Both the position numbers and the translations under genes were made by a program. Below the pieces are notes generated by a model. The model searched no databases. It saw only the letters and a program-made list of their open reading frames with translations, and was not told the origin of the DNA. DNA of 51,258 bases. Origin: Basidiobolus ranarum. Its lineage: Eukaryota; Basidiobolomycota; Basidiobolomycetes; Basidiobolales. Position 1 is the first letter of the stretch. The number at the start of each line of letters is the position of its first letter. Positions 25,074 to 37,777 of this stretch are shown piece after piece. The DNA is taken from positions 1-51,258 of the forward strand of contig JASJQH010000016.1 in NCBI GenBank assembly GCA_040143965.1, given 5' to 3'.

Positions 25074-26118
25074 TTAACAAGCACATCCGGAACCTGAGTC
25101 TCTACCAGCAACTCCGTTATTACGAAGATCAACTCTTCCGCCACTAGTGCCAACTGCACCTGGACGAGTACGAGACATAGCTAGAATATGCTCAAGAGGG
25201 ATTTTCTTGGCTAAATATTAAGATGATTGAGAGGAATGTTAGACAAATACAAGTTTTCAATACAAATAAAGTCGTACTTACCAATCTCGGTAAAGACTTC
25301 ATTAACGCCTTCCCCAGTTTTGGCACTTGTTTCGAAAAACAATAATCCAGCTTCATTAGCATAAGCACTGGCTTCTTCAGTTGGAACTTCTCTGGTACTT
25401 TGTTCACCGTTGTTGGAATCATCCTCATTATCTTCAGCCTCATCTTCTTCAGAAGATACAGCTAAATCAGCCTTATTGCCAGCAAGGGCAATGACGATAT
25501 TAGGGTTAGCTTGGCGTTGGAGTTCTTTGACCCATGACTTAGCTTTATCTAAGGATGCCTATATCATATTTGATATGAATATCGTGTGTAGGAATGATAT
25601 CTGAATTAGAAGACGAATACTTACTGCTTTAGTAATGTCATATACAACAACGGCAGCTTGTGCGTTACGATAGTACATAGGAGCTAAAGAATGGAATCTC
25701 TCTTGACCAGCGGTATCCCAAATCTCGAATTTTATTACTTTATCTTCTAGGCGGCATTTTTGAGTCAGGAAAGCAGCTAAATACAAAGCAAAAAGATAAG
25801 ACTCCTTATTCAGGGAGATGTTTAGTAACAGATGAACATTTACCTCCGATGGTGGGTTCCTTGTTTTCTTGGAATTCATTGTTTACGAAACGAAGTACTA
25901 AACTAGATTTTCCCACTGCGGCTTCACCTAAGAATAAGGAAATTATAAGTAACCGGATGATAATGTAACAGGTCAAAGAAACTTTCAGTTGTCCATCATC
26001 ATCATCACAAAAACCTACCTAATAAAACTAGCTTTACTTGAACAGGCTTATTATTTGTGACATTTGGAGTAGAAGGAGACTCATTTTCAGTTTGCTGCGA
26101 AGGTACGGGAGAAGACAT
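25074..26118 (-). CDS. VPS21: Rab5-family small GTPase with acidic insert
   Basis: An endosomal Rab controlling early-endosome fusion and vacuolar sorting. Minus-strand exons 26118-26019, 25927-25844, 25776-25625, 25558-25282 and 25210-25074 give 249 residues; typical Rab5 proteins have 205-220. Nucleotide-binding motifs are complete: [10 protein letters not shown]-loop, [15 protein letters not shown] and ETSAK. The segments [34 protein letters not shown] and [15 protein letters not shown] point to Rab5/Vps21/Ypt5. The protein ends CAC, a double-geranylgeranyl signal. Its odd feature is about 22 extra residues after NKADLA, very acidic ([16 protein letters not shown]), lying in exon 4 without splice sites that would remove them. 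The N-terminus has a Ser/Thr/Pro/Asn-rich extension of about 25 residues. GTPase function should be intact, because the insert lies between the NKxD and SAK loops on the surface. Confidence 0.92.
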
Positions 26119-26376
26119 GGTTTATGAACGTGATGTGACAATAAAAGAGCTAACTTTAAAAGGGGGTAGAGACTACAAGTATATGTGGGACTGCTACCTG
26201 GAAAGAATAAGAAGTTGAAGGTTTCAAGGAAGTTGAGGATAAAAAGAGGTTTTGTGATGAAAGCTTATCAGATATTCTAAAGGGACGTCAGATGATCCGA
26301 CTAACAAGATATATTAAAACTCAAGATAAGTTATATATATTCGCACCAACTGTAGTTAAAAATGATGATTAAACAT

Positions 26377-27102
26377 TCAGGAAGTATGGGTAATGTCTAA
26401 AACTTGATTTAAGATCACGAGTAAATGCAGGCACCTAATGGTAAATATTTCTAGCGCCCTATAATGCGGGTTTAGTTGCTTCAATAAAGTCTCAACATCG
26501 TTCACAAATTGCATTAGTCCCTTGATACCACGTTTTATCTGAATGCCTCTTGCCTCCTCTGTCGGTAATGCATGGCTCATGTTAGAGCTTGCATTAGGTA
26601 TTAATCCGAAAGCCAATTTAGCAATATTCTTGGTCTCTATCCACGAGATCAAGAATGTTCATGTAAAATCAGGCCAATTTCATCGAAGATGTGGCTAAAT
26701 TTCTTAATTTACCAGAACTAGTGTTATCATATTCTTTACTTGATCGTTGCCCGTTCTTCAAGAACAGACAAACTCGTGTGGCATAGAATGCAGCCCGTTC
26801 ACCAAATGTCTGGCTTTTAAAATGATTCTAATTTTTTGATTGATTTCGGGAACTAAAGACTGATAAGCAAATGAAAAAAAAGCAATTGAGGAATATTTTT
26901 TTTGCACTCACGTGATAGATATGATTTCTTCGACACACTGCCCTGATAAAACTAAGACGATCACCGTAATCGGTTTCCTCCTTTTCAAAGAGTGGATTGA
27001 TTTTCCTGATAGGAAGGATAAAGTAAGTGTACTTTCGACTTCAATATTTATTATACAGTATACACAATCCCAATTTGAAAAGTACTTGCAAAAAAGCCAC
27101 AT
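26377..27102 (-). CDS. small unrecognised gene, head to head with eS7
   Basis: Four minus-strand exons, 27102-27086, 27005-26912, 26827-26713 and 26636-26377, join in phase through standard GT-AG sites (one a perfect GTGAGT donor) to give 161 residues. The start is MWLFCK, followed by KINPLFEKEETDYGDR, an RRNHIYH motif and a helical body (GERAAFYATRVCLFLKNG, then LMQFVNDVETLLKQLNP). No family was recognised. The final exon may end by its own stop at 26377, or lose its last codons to a short intron (donor GTGCCT, acceptor near 26390) ending near 26358. The start lies only 54 bases from the eS7 ATG on the other strand, and the first two exons overlap the predicted eS7 leader. Three phase-consistent introns argue for a real gene, while the lack of a known family keeps confidence moderate. 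Confidence 0.55.
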
Positions 27103-27154
27103 CCGATATGAATATACTTTCCATCCATCAATACTAATATCCTCATTGTATTAG
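27023..27154 (+). other. predicted 5' UTR intron of the eS7 gene
   Basis: A consensus donor GTAAGT at 27023, a perfect TACTAAT branch site at 27132-27138 and a TTAG acceptor ending at 27154 define a 132-base intron that stops two bases before the eS7 ATG. Leader introns next to the start codon are common in ribosomal protein genes. This is inferred from the signals alone. Confidence 0.6.
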
Positions 27155-27156
27155 CC

Positions 27157-27802
27157 ATGTCTGCCGCTAACAAGATTGTCAAGCCAGCTGGCGCTGCCCC
27201 TGCTGATGAGACCGAACTTTTGGTCGCCCAAGCTCTCCTTGACTTGGAAAACAACGTCCCTGAATTGAAGAAAGACCTTCGTCCTATTCAAATCTCTGCC
27301 GCTAAAGAAGTAAATATGATAGATATATATTTATATATTACCGAATTATCGCTAAACAGAATCCATTTAGATTGAAATCGGTGGTGGTAAGAAGGCTATC
27401 GTTGTCTTCATCCCTGTTCCTTTGTACAAGGCTTTCAACAAGGTCCAACAACGTCTTACCCGTGAACTCGAGAAGAAGTTCTCCGATCGTCATGTTATCT
27501 TCATTGCTCAACGTCGTATCATGCGCAAGCCTACTCGTCGCAGCCGCGCCAAGCAAGCTCGCCCTAGATCTCGTACTTTGACCGCTGTCCACGAGAAGAT
27601 CCTCGACGATATCGTCTACCCTACCGAGATTATTGGTAAGCGTACCCGCGTCAAGGTTGATGGTAGCAAGACCATGAAGGTTTTCCTTGATAACAAGGAT
27701 GCTGGTTCCCTCGAGTACAAGCTTGATACTTTCACTGGTGTCTACAAGAAGTTGACCGGCAAGGATGTTGTCTTCGAATTCCCAGCTCAACAAGTCGAAT
27801 AA
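27157..27802 (+). CDS. RPS7: 40S ribosomal protein eS7
   Basis: A structural protein of the small ribosomal subunit, needed for 40S maturation. Exons 27157-27309 and 27371-27802 give 194 residues, the standard length. The N-terminal helix ([14 protein letters not shown]), the [19 protein letters not shown] strand-helix pair, the [15 protein letters not shown] stretch and the basic [18 protein letters not shown] segment are diagnostic. Codon use differs sharply from every neighbour: C-ending codons (GTC, ATC, CTC, CGT, AAG) dominate, as expected for very high expression. A second intron probably lies in the leader (27023-27154). Transcription runs against KRI1, whose stop is 315 bases away. 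Confidence 0.97.
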
Positions 27803-28117
27803 ATTTCTTTTTAGAAGTGGTAAATACTTGAACATTAAGTATCTATCTTAATTTTCTGATATGGCTGGTGTTGTTATATAACCCTCCTTCCACATTCACA
27901 TCCCATATGTTATAATAAAAAAGGAACAAGATTTCATCATATTCTCTACTACTTCCTACTTCTTTACTCGAGTCAATATATGTACAAGACGATTGTAATT
28001 GTAATTTATATACATGTTTTATTCTATATCACTTAGTTTGGGGAATTTTTAATTCAAAAAACGTGATAATTTATGGTAGATTGTATAAGAATAATTAGTA
28101 TGCAAGCTTTGGAAAAC
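27803..28117. other. convergent 3' region
   Basis: Shared terminator DNA between eS7 (plus) and KRI1 (minus). Very AT-rich, with ATAATAAAAAAGG and TATATGT-type stretches fitting fungal polyadenylation signals. Confidence 0.5.
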
Positions 28118-30482
28118 TTAGTGTTGAATTTTCTTTCGGAACTCGCGTATTCTCTTCTTCTTGGAATACTTCTTAATATCAGACTCTTGTTTATCCGCAG
28201 GTCGATATCTAAAACATTTCCAAAGGTTAGATCAATATCTCTAAACAGTAAATAAAAAATTACGTACGGGGCAAGTTTCTTGATCGATACGAAGTCGTTC
28301 AAGTCCTTTTCGTCAGCCATTAAAATATCAACAGGATCCAAGCCGAAGGATGAGGCCTTGACTTGATGATACTTGAAGCGGGTTGGTAAGTCTCCAATCA
28401 TATCTTCATAATCCAATTGGTAATAGTCATCAAGATATTCGTCCATGGGTCTTTTCTTTGACTTCTTCTCTTTGCCCTTTTTGGGCTTAGCCTCTTCTTC
28501 AAAGTATTCACCGCCAGGTAAATAATCGGCATCCATGATAAAGTCATCATCTTCCGCATTCCATTGATTTGGATCCACAGATTTCTCTTCGATTTCTTTC
28601 CCTTTCTTGTTTTTCTTTCCTTTCTTTCCAGTCTCTTTGACGGGTTCTTCATCAGCCTCCTCGGTAACGATATCGGTAATATCGATATCGTCGTCGAATA
28701 CAGGCTTCTTATTTTCATCCTCTTCGTAGTATTTATCATCGAATAAGGTACCCATCTTCTCGTCGTGCTGGTTAGGATCGAATTCTCCATCCAGGTCAAC
28801 TTCATCAAAGCCAACACTATTGTTTCCGGTGATCTCTTGAATCTTCTTGAGTTTCTCATAGATTTCTTGCTTCTTGAGATTCTTAAGACGTTTGAGCTCT
28901 TCCATTTTCTTTTGTTTTTCTTCCTTCTTACGCTCTTGTATGGCTTGACGCTTTTCTTTTCTTCTATTGTCCTTTCTAGAAACCGAATACCATGTGAGTA
29001 AATTAAAAGTATCAATAAGACATTTGTAGACTCTTACCTTCTAACTGAATCATCGATGCTTCTGGCGTGAGTGATGATATCAGTACTTCCCCTATAATTC
29101 AATTAAGTTATTAGCAAAACAGTACTTTACTCCCCTCATCTAGCTTTATCAAATACATACTCTTCTTCGAATCGATGGTTATAGGTGCTTTCAAATCTAT
29201 CAGCGGCCTCAACAGCCTCTTCATCTTCATGTTCATTCACAATTTCCTGATATGTAGGAATTCTAGTGCTCTTCTTGTCAATCCAACCACGGCTTAAGAC
29301 ATAGCTGTAGAGACCAATATTAGTACATAGATATATGGTATCTATCAGACAAATTAGTTTGTATTTACTCCATTAAGAAGGCCTCATCCGGATTAACTTG
29401 TGGATTTTCTTTGTAATTCTGCCACTCTTGGAAAGCTCTACCATCGTTGGAGCTGGCCTGCAAGAATATACCAATTAATATCACTTCATTAAGGTAAATT
29501 ACTTTATAAGATCGTATTACCGCCATGCTTTCTAACAAAAACCGTTTATAATCCTCCTCTTCGGCATCAATCTCTGTCTTTGTCTTGGCGCGTTGGGTGA
29601 AAAAGCTATCATCATCCTCGTCATCATCATCGCCAAATGAACTCTTTACAGCATCCTAATGTTTTTCGAAGAAATCACCGTTAGCTTGGCTGTAGAAGCG
29701 ACAAATACTCGACATAAAGATAGACAACTTGCCTTCATTTCCTTTTTCAATATTTGCTGTTCTTGGACGTGAGTGAGTGGCTTCTCCACTGACTCGTCAA
29801 CAACACCACCATCTTCTAATATAACATTACGATGATAATCTTTTAAGGTGACAGGCTTTCCTGCAGCCTAAAATAAATGATATTAGAGGATATTTAACTA
29901 CAAGAGACTTGAACAACCAAGCTACCTTTAATTGCTTTTTCTTTTCTTCCCATTCTTTCTTTGCTTTTTCAACTTCCTCGGCTATCGTAAAAATAAGAAA
30001 TTAATACTTCAAATTTTGCTTGAAAAATAAACATGAATACATACCTGAAAATAGATCTTGCTTAGCATCATAGACCTTTGGATCACGATTCCTGATTAAA
30101 GAGATAGTTTTCATGATTTGAGCATCAACAGCGGGAGTGACTAATTCACCAAATTCATCTTCTTCCTCGGAAGTATCGTCATCTTCATCGTCGTCCTCGG
30201 CTCCAGTAAACTTAAAGTCGCCGTCATCGCTGATACCGTAACGTTTCTTTCTCTCGGCAATCTTTTCAAGACGTTCGTCGTCGATACCTTCAACATCCCC
30301 ATATTTATCACGCACTATTTATAAGATAAATCTTTAGTTATAAATCAAGAGAATTAGGGTATTTCAAGGAAAATGAAGCAATGAGACATACAAAGGGATA
30401 ATTCTTCGACTTTTTTCTTCTCCTCGTATTTCTTGGCGAAATCTTCGTTAATAGTTAAAGTAAACTCTTCATCCGAATCCAT
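28118..30482 (-). CDS. KRI1: KRI1, 40S ribosome assembly factor
   Basis: A nucleolar protein that works with KRR1 in early 40S processing. Ten minus-strand exons (30482-30392, 30314-30045, 29981-29926, 29867-29733, 29655-29521, 29457-29369, 29304-29161, 29091-29038, 28975-28268, 28208-28118) give 590 residues, matching yeast Kri1 (591). Recognised parts are the acidic N-terminus (TGAEDDDEDDDTSEEEDEFG), the long charged helices with repeated Lys/Glu, and the Kri1 C-terminal module (YYQLDYEDMIGDLPTRFKY, then SSFGLDPVDILMADEKDLND and LAPYRP). The tail is strongly basic (KKYSKKKRIREFRKK). Intron 4 uses a GC donor (AAG then GCAAGT at 29732) with a normal AG acceptor at 29656; no GT donor there keeps the frame. 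The tandem neighbour upstream is the RUS gene. Its location near eS7 is suggestive but not evidence of co-regulation. Confidence 0.93.
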
Positions 30483-30906
30483 GGCCACTGAAATATTATT
30501 TGTTGGAATAAAATAAAGTGGTATTGTTACTGTTCGAGTAGAATTCTACTGAAACGCGCACTTGGACAAAGAAAAATTGAGGAATTTGGAAGTAGACTGC
30601 TTTTCACTTGAATACTTTTTTTTCTTTTCTTTTCTTATGATATTATCTTGAAAGCATTTTGAATAAATCATGAGAAAAAAAACATCATTGGTTCGTTGAT
30701 TTAAAAAATTTTAATCATCATTTTTGGTATGATAAATGAACTAATATAAGTGATTTTGGAAATTTCTGGTTAACATGAATTTGAATTTGATGTGACTATT
30801 TTATTAGGATTTTGTGAATGAAATTGGAATCAATGCTTTATATAATAATGCAGAGTAAATGAATTGATATGATTTGTTGAAAAAGGTTCAATAAAAAGTG
30901 AACCAT
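30483..30906. other. intergenic region
   Basis: Promoter of KRI1 and 3' flank of the RUS gene, both minus strand. It is rich in A/T runs (30600-30700) and holds no gene. Confidence 0.5.
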
Positions 30907-32877
30907 TCAAGTTCTTGAAATATCTAAATGACGATCACCACTGGAAACAAATACGTTCTCCAAGTCCCAGCCCTTTTGAAGTAAAGCATGATGAAGTTGA
31001 GTGAATCCCTGGTCTACTTGTATGTGGGTATTTCTTATTAATTCAGTTGATTTCGATGAGTTCAATTGGTTCACGGGTATCGACTCCAATTCTTTACGGA
31101 TCAAACATGCATGTAGTAAACCTTTCATGATATCTGCGGATTTGGCTTTACTATCATACCACAAGTAGACCTGAGGCGAATCTGCAGTCCGATGAATTAA
31201 TGTATAGTACTTTTCTGGATAGTTTAAATTATTGGAAGATAACGCTTGCGCCACATCCTCTGTCTTCAATTTTCGCATACACCGATGAAGCTTTGGTTCA
31301 AGGATCATAGGTACACGGAAGACAGACCGATACATTTTAACAAATGTTTCTTCATGCGCTACTTCGGCGGGAGTCAAAGCTATTTGAAGATATCTGATTA
31401 GATAATATGTGATGCATACGCAGTCAATTATTTAAACTAACCTTCGACACCATCCTGACTTTTCCGGAGGAAATTTTCAAATAAAATCTCCGCTCTTTGT
31501 AGATTTAATGAGGGTGTGGTGACTACTAGATTGGATCTATAGTTGGCATAAATAGATAAAATCGAAAGCGGAATAAAAACGGCGAATACATTCGTGAAAG
31601 AACTTCCTATCAATGCACTAATGGCGATTCCCAGACCAGTCCCTTGAGTCACAGAAGTTATGGTATATCGGGTTTAGATAAGGTTTCCGATTCATTATTA
31701 ACTACACCATTTGCATACCTGCTAACCCTGCTGCCGTGCTTTGCGACCCAGATTTTCCAGTAATATCTCCCAAGCTAATGCAATGGTGCTCTGGTAAGTA
31801 GTTTTTCAAAAAGAACCTCACTGATATACGTACTTATCACGGAGCGCAAAGGTTTTGTTTAATTGAGCCCTATAGAAACATAAAATATTACATACTTATC
31901 TGGATCATAGTTCAAATACAAAACCTACTTTGTAGCTGCGCTAGCCAGCCATGCGATGTTCTTACCTAGTTAGATAGGATAATTTGAGTTTGATTCATCA
32001 CCCATATAGTCGAGAGTATCAGAAATATTACCAATATTTGAGAAAGAAGCTATCACCAAAAACATGCCTGGGAAAAATGGCGTAGTTAGCTCCAACAAAG
32101 ACGCACACTGCATTGCAACAGTGGCATAGAATCTATGTCTTTTTGGGTCACTGTCAAATCTATCGCTGGTAACACTTGCATATACAACGCCACCCAATTG
32201 TCCTAGTCCATCTTTTATGATCCAGTTCAAAGCAGCGGCCAGCTTAAAGTGAAATTTGTCAACAAAGTATATCAGAACATATCAAACAGTACAATGAATA
32301 TTTACAGGAATCGATCCACTTCCTAGTCCAACGGCAAATAATAGTGATTGTGTCGAAAGAACTGGAGGATGTATTGAGAAGTTGTAATCACAAAATCAAG
32401 ATATTTGAAAAATTGCTTGATACACGTACCGCCTGTCGTCGAACCACAGATATTTTGTAAAAATTGCCAAGAGGTGAAAGGTAGATACTCTTTGCTAACG
32501 GAGTGCGGGTAACCTTTGGGTAAAAAAGCCAGAATGGTATTATGTTTCAAAACGTGTAAAGCATTTAGCCCAAATGTATTGGACTTTATTTCAGAATGTT
32601 CTTGACTGGTAAGGTCATACTCAACAACGGTATCGGGCGATTTATCTTTTAGAGTAAAGCCAGTAGAGCTGCTCAACTGTAGAGTTTTTACGTGTTGCTT
32701 TAAGCCTATCCGTACAAGCTGCTTTACTTCCAAAATATCCGTATGCTCAGAGGTTTCTTTTGGTTTAGAAGAATTAGAGATGCGCTGTAGGAGCACGGAA
32801 GAGCTACATAAAGTTCTATGGTTTAGTGATAATCTTGCAGTTTGAGTAGAGAGTCTCGGTAATGTTGTTCGAAGCAT
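30907..32877 (-). CDS. RUS (root UV-B sensitive, DUF647) family protein
   Basis: Eight minus-strand exons (32877-32430, 32361-32306, 32242-32032, 31965-31929, 31869-31834, 31774-31719, 31642-31442, 31379-30907) give 505 residues in unbroken phase. The DUF647 core is clear: a FLPKGYPHSVSKEYLPFTSW entry, VGLGSGSIPLAAALNWIIKD, GQLGGVVYASVTSDRFDSDP, KRHRFYATVAMQCASLLEL, FALRDNLGDITGKSGSQSTA and GTGLGIAISALIGSS. The protein has several hydrophobic stretches and an N-terminus rich in Ser, Arg and Leu that could target mitochondria. In plants RUS proteins act in vitamin B6-dependent light responses; the fungal role is not established. Exons 4 and 5 are only 37 and 36 bases. Each donor follows GTAAxx, GTACGx or GTATGx. 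The C-terminal 150 residues are poorly conserved in the family and are included by frame only. Confidence 0.9.
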
Positions 32878-33596
32878 TAATAAGTTTTGCTAAAAGAACC
32901 TGCTATGAACAGGCGACGGAAGATGCAGATACAGTTCGCTCGTAAAACACCCATTGTTAGACCTAGGCATGCTCGGTCACAAATGATGATTGGCTCATTA
33001 ATTGAGCCTTCATTCAAGCCTCCATCAATCCACATAATTATCGACTTCCAATAATGCAGATATTTATTCTATTAAAGTTTAGAGTCTATCACCAAACTTG
33101 AAGAAATTGAATATTTGGGGGAGAGGGGGGGGGGATTAATTTGATTAAAACATGAAGTATGTTACTCTCAAAGATCCGTAAGTTTGAGAGAAGCCTGTTT
33201 AACCTGTTCTGAATGCAGGAAGACCCAAGTGGATTAAAATCCGATCAGTAAGTGTAACCTACATTTTTGTGGCTGTAGGTTAAAGTGCTAATCTTTAGAT
33301 GCAACACTGCTCAATTCTAATGCTTTTAATATCATTTCAACTGAGCTCCTTAGTTTCTTAATTTTTAGACACTTGTTTTTATTATACGTTTGTGTACACC
33401 AACTACCCCAATAGGGCTCATGGTATGATAGTGATTGATCATAATCTCAATATACAGAAAAGTATGCATAAGGTCACATGTTTTTCACTATTCAGGTAAG
33501 CACCGAAAGGAGACAATTATGATGGTGATATCTGGCACACCTGTCTTACTTTGTAACTAGAGAAGCACAGAAACAATCCGACCTGTGTTATTAAAT
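32878..33596. other. divergent promoter region
   Basis: About 720 bases between the RUS gene (minus) and the ArfGAP gene (plus). A run of ten G at about 33125-33134 stands out in otherwise AT-rich DNA. No exon or repeat was supported. Confidence 0.5.
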
Positions 33597-36834
<3,238 letters not shown>

Positions 36835-37007
36835 AGGTTCTTCATACGTCCTCTAAAATATTATCCTTCCGAATCTAGTGAGATTGTAACTTTTGTTGCA
36901 TATTATGTAATTTATTTCTACCACTGCCTTACACCGAATTTCTATCTCTTGAAAATACTATTAATAATTATACCATACTATATATATAGTTTCTTTAGAC
37001 TTTCAAG

Positions 37008-37347
37008 CTAATAAAGAGATTTATTTCTGTTTACAATATCGCCGAGGTTAATACTGGATACTCTCTTCTTGTAACCATAGTTGCCAATTTCGATTTTACC
37101 AGCAATGAATCTCAAGATACCAGAACTAACTAAACCATGAACTTACGTGATATAGATAATCACGAAATATACTCATCAAGAAATAAATGGTATACCAATC
37201 GACAATCGTCCAATTACCAACTAAAGAGATTGAATATGGCGTAATTTGGTTACTTTTGGAAATTTTACTCTTGGAAAATATTCCACTTATCGAGGAAGTT
37301 ATTGACTCCTTATGTAAATATAGATAATTACCTAATGTAAAGGCCAT
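37008..37347 (-). CDS. possible two-exon micro-gene, unknown
   Basis: Exon 1 (37347-37332, MAFTL) and exon 2 (37141-37008) join in phase through a GTAATT donor and a TAAG acceptor to give 49 residues, including HGLVSSGILRFIAGKIEIGN and ending NRNKSLY. The intervening 190 bases would be a long intron for this window. They are themselves open on the minus strand, which would instead give a 73-residue product beginning MAFTLGNYLYLHKE. The MAFTLG start recalls Yos1/IER3IP1 proteins, but the rest lacks their ERFL motif, so that name is not given. It may be a chance reading. Confidence 0.25.
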
Positions 37348-37655
37348 TTATGAGAAACTTTGATAACCGTGACGTTTTACGTTACACTCAAAGCTTCGTA
37401 ACAAATATCTACTTTTTTCCATAATAGGTTACCGTATCGAAATATTAGCCATAAATCATGATGTCATTGGCGATCATTCTTTAAGTTTCATAATAATTAA
37501 CAGTTAGTTGGCTTTAAAATATGGGGATTGAAATTGAATTGCCAAGATTTGGGCTTGCCTCGATATTAGATTGTGACAGTGGATAACAAACTCAACTCAT
37601 TTAAGTTTAGTCGGTATTTGTTGACTGTGATACATGTGATAGCGAATCTGAAGAA

Positions 37656-37663
37656 TATATAAA
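37656..37663 (+). promoter_or_regulatory. TATA box candidate for the DDHD lipase gene
   Basis: TATATAAA lies about 115 bases before the ATG at 37778, a normal distance for a fungal promoter with a short leader. Confidence 0.5.
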
Positions 37664-37777
37664 GTCAAGTGAAAAAGACCAAATGAATATCAAGAATATT
37701 CATCCTCCGATTTGTTATTTTAGTCCATCTTATTCTCTGAATCAACCTTCTATTTACTCTCCATCCAAGTCAGCCAT

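Larger units (their letters stand above)
36835..37777. other. intergenic region with a possible small minus-strand gene
   Basis: The region between the ArfGAP and DDHD lipase genes. It holds the low-confidence small gene at 37008-37347 (minus) and, near its right end, a TATA box for the lipase gene. Nothing else was found. Confidence 0.5.

Noticed and set aside
26912-27154. 80-codon plus-strand frame upstream of eS7
   Set aside because: It runs through the predicted leader intron and ends at its acceptor; no homology, and it conflicts with the splice signals.
27338-27835. 165-codon minus-strand frame opposite eS7
   Set aside because: It is created by the strong codon bias of eS7 on the other strand.
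28398-29015. 205-codon minus-strand frame rich in Lys/Arg/Ser
   Set aside because: It is an out-of-frame reading of KRI1 exon 9; the acidic/basic repeats of KRI1 make shifted frames look open.
37126-37347. Yos1/IER3IP1 homologue
   Set aside because: Only the first six residues match; the conserved ERFL and the downstream helix are absent in all frames.
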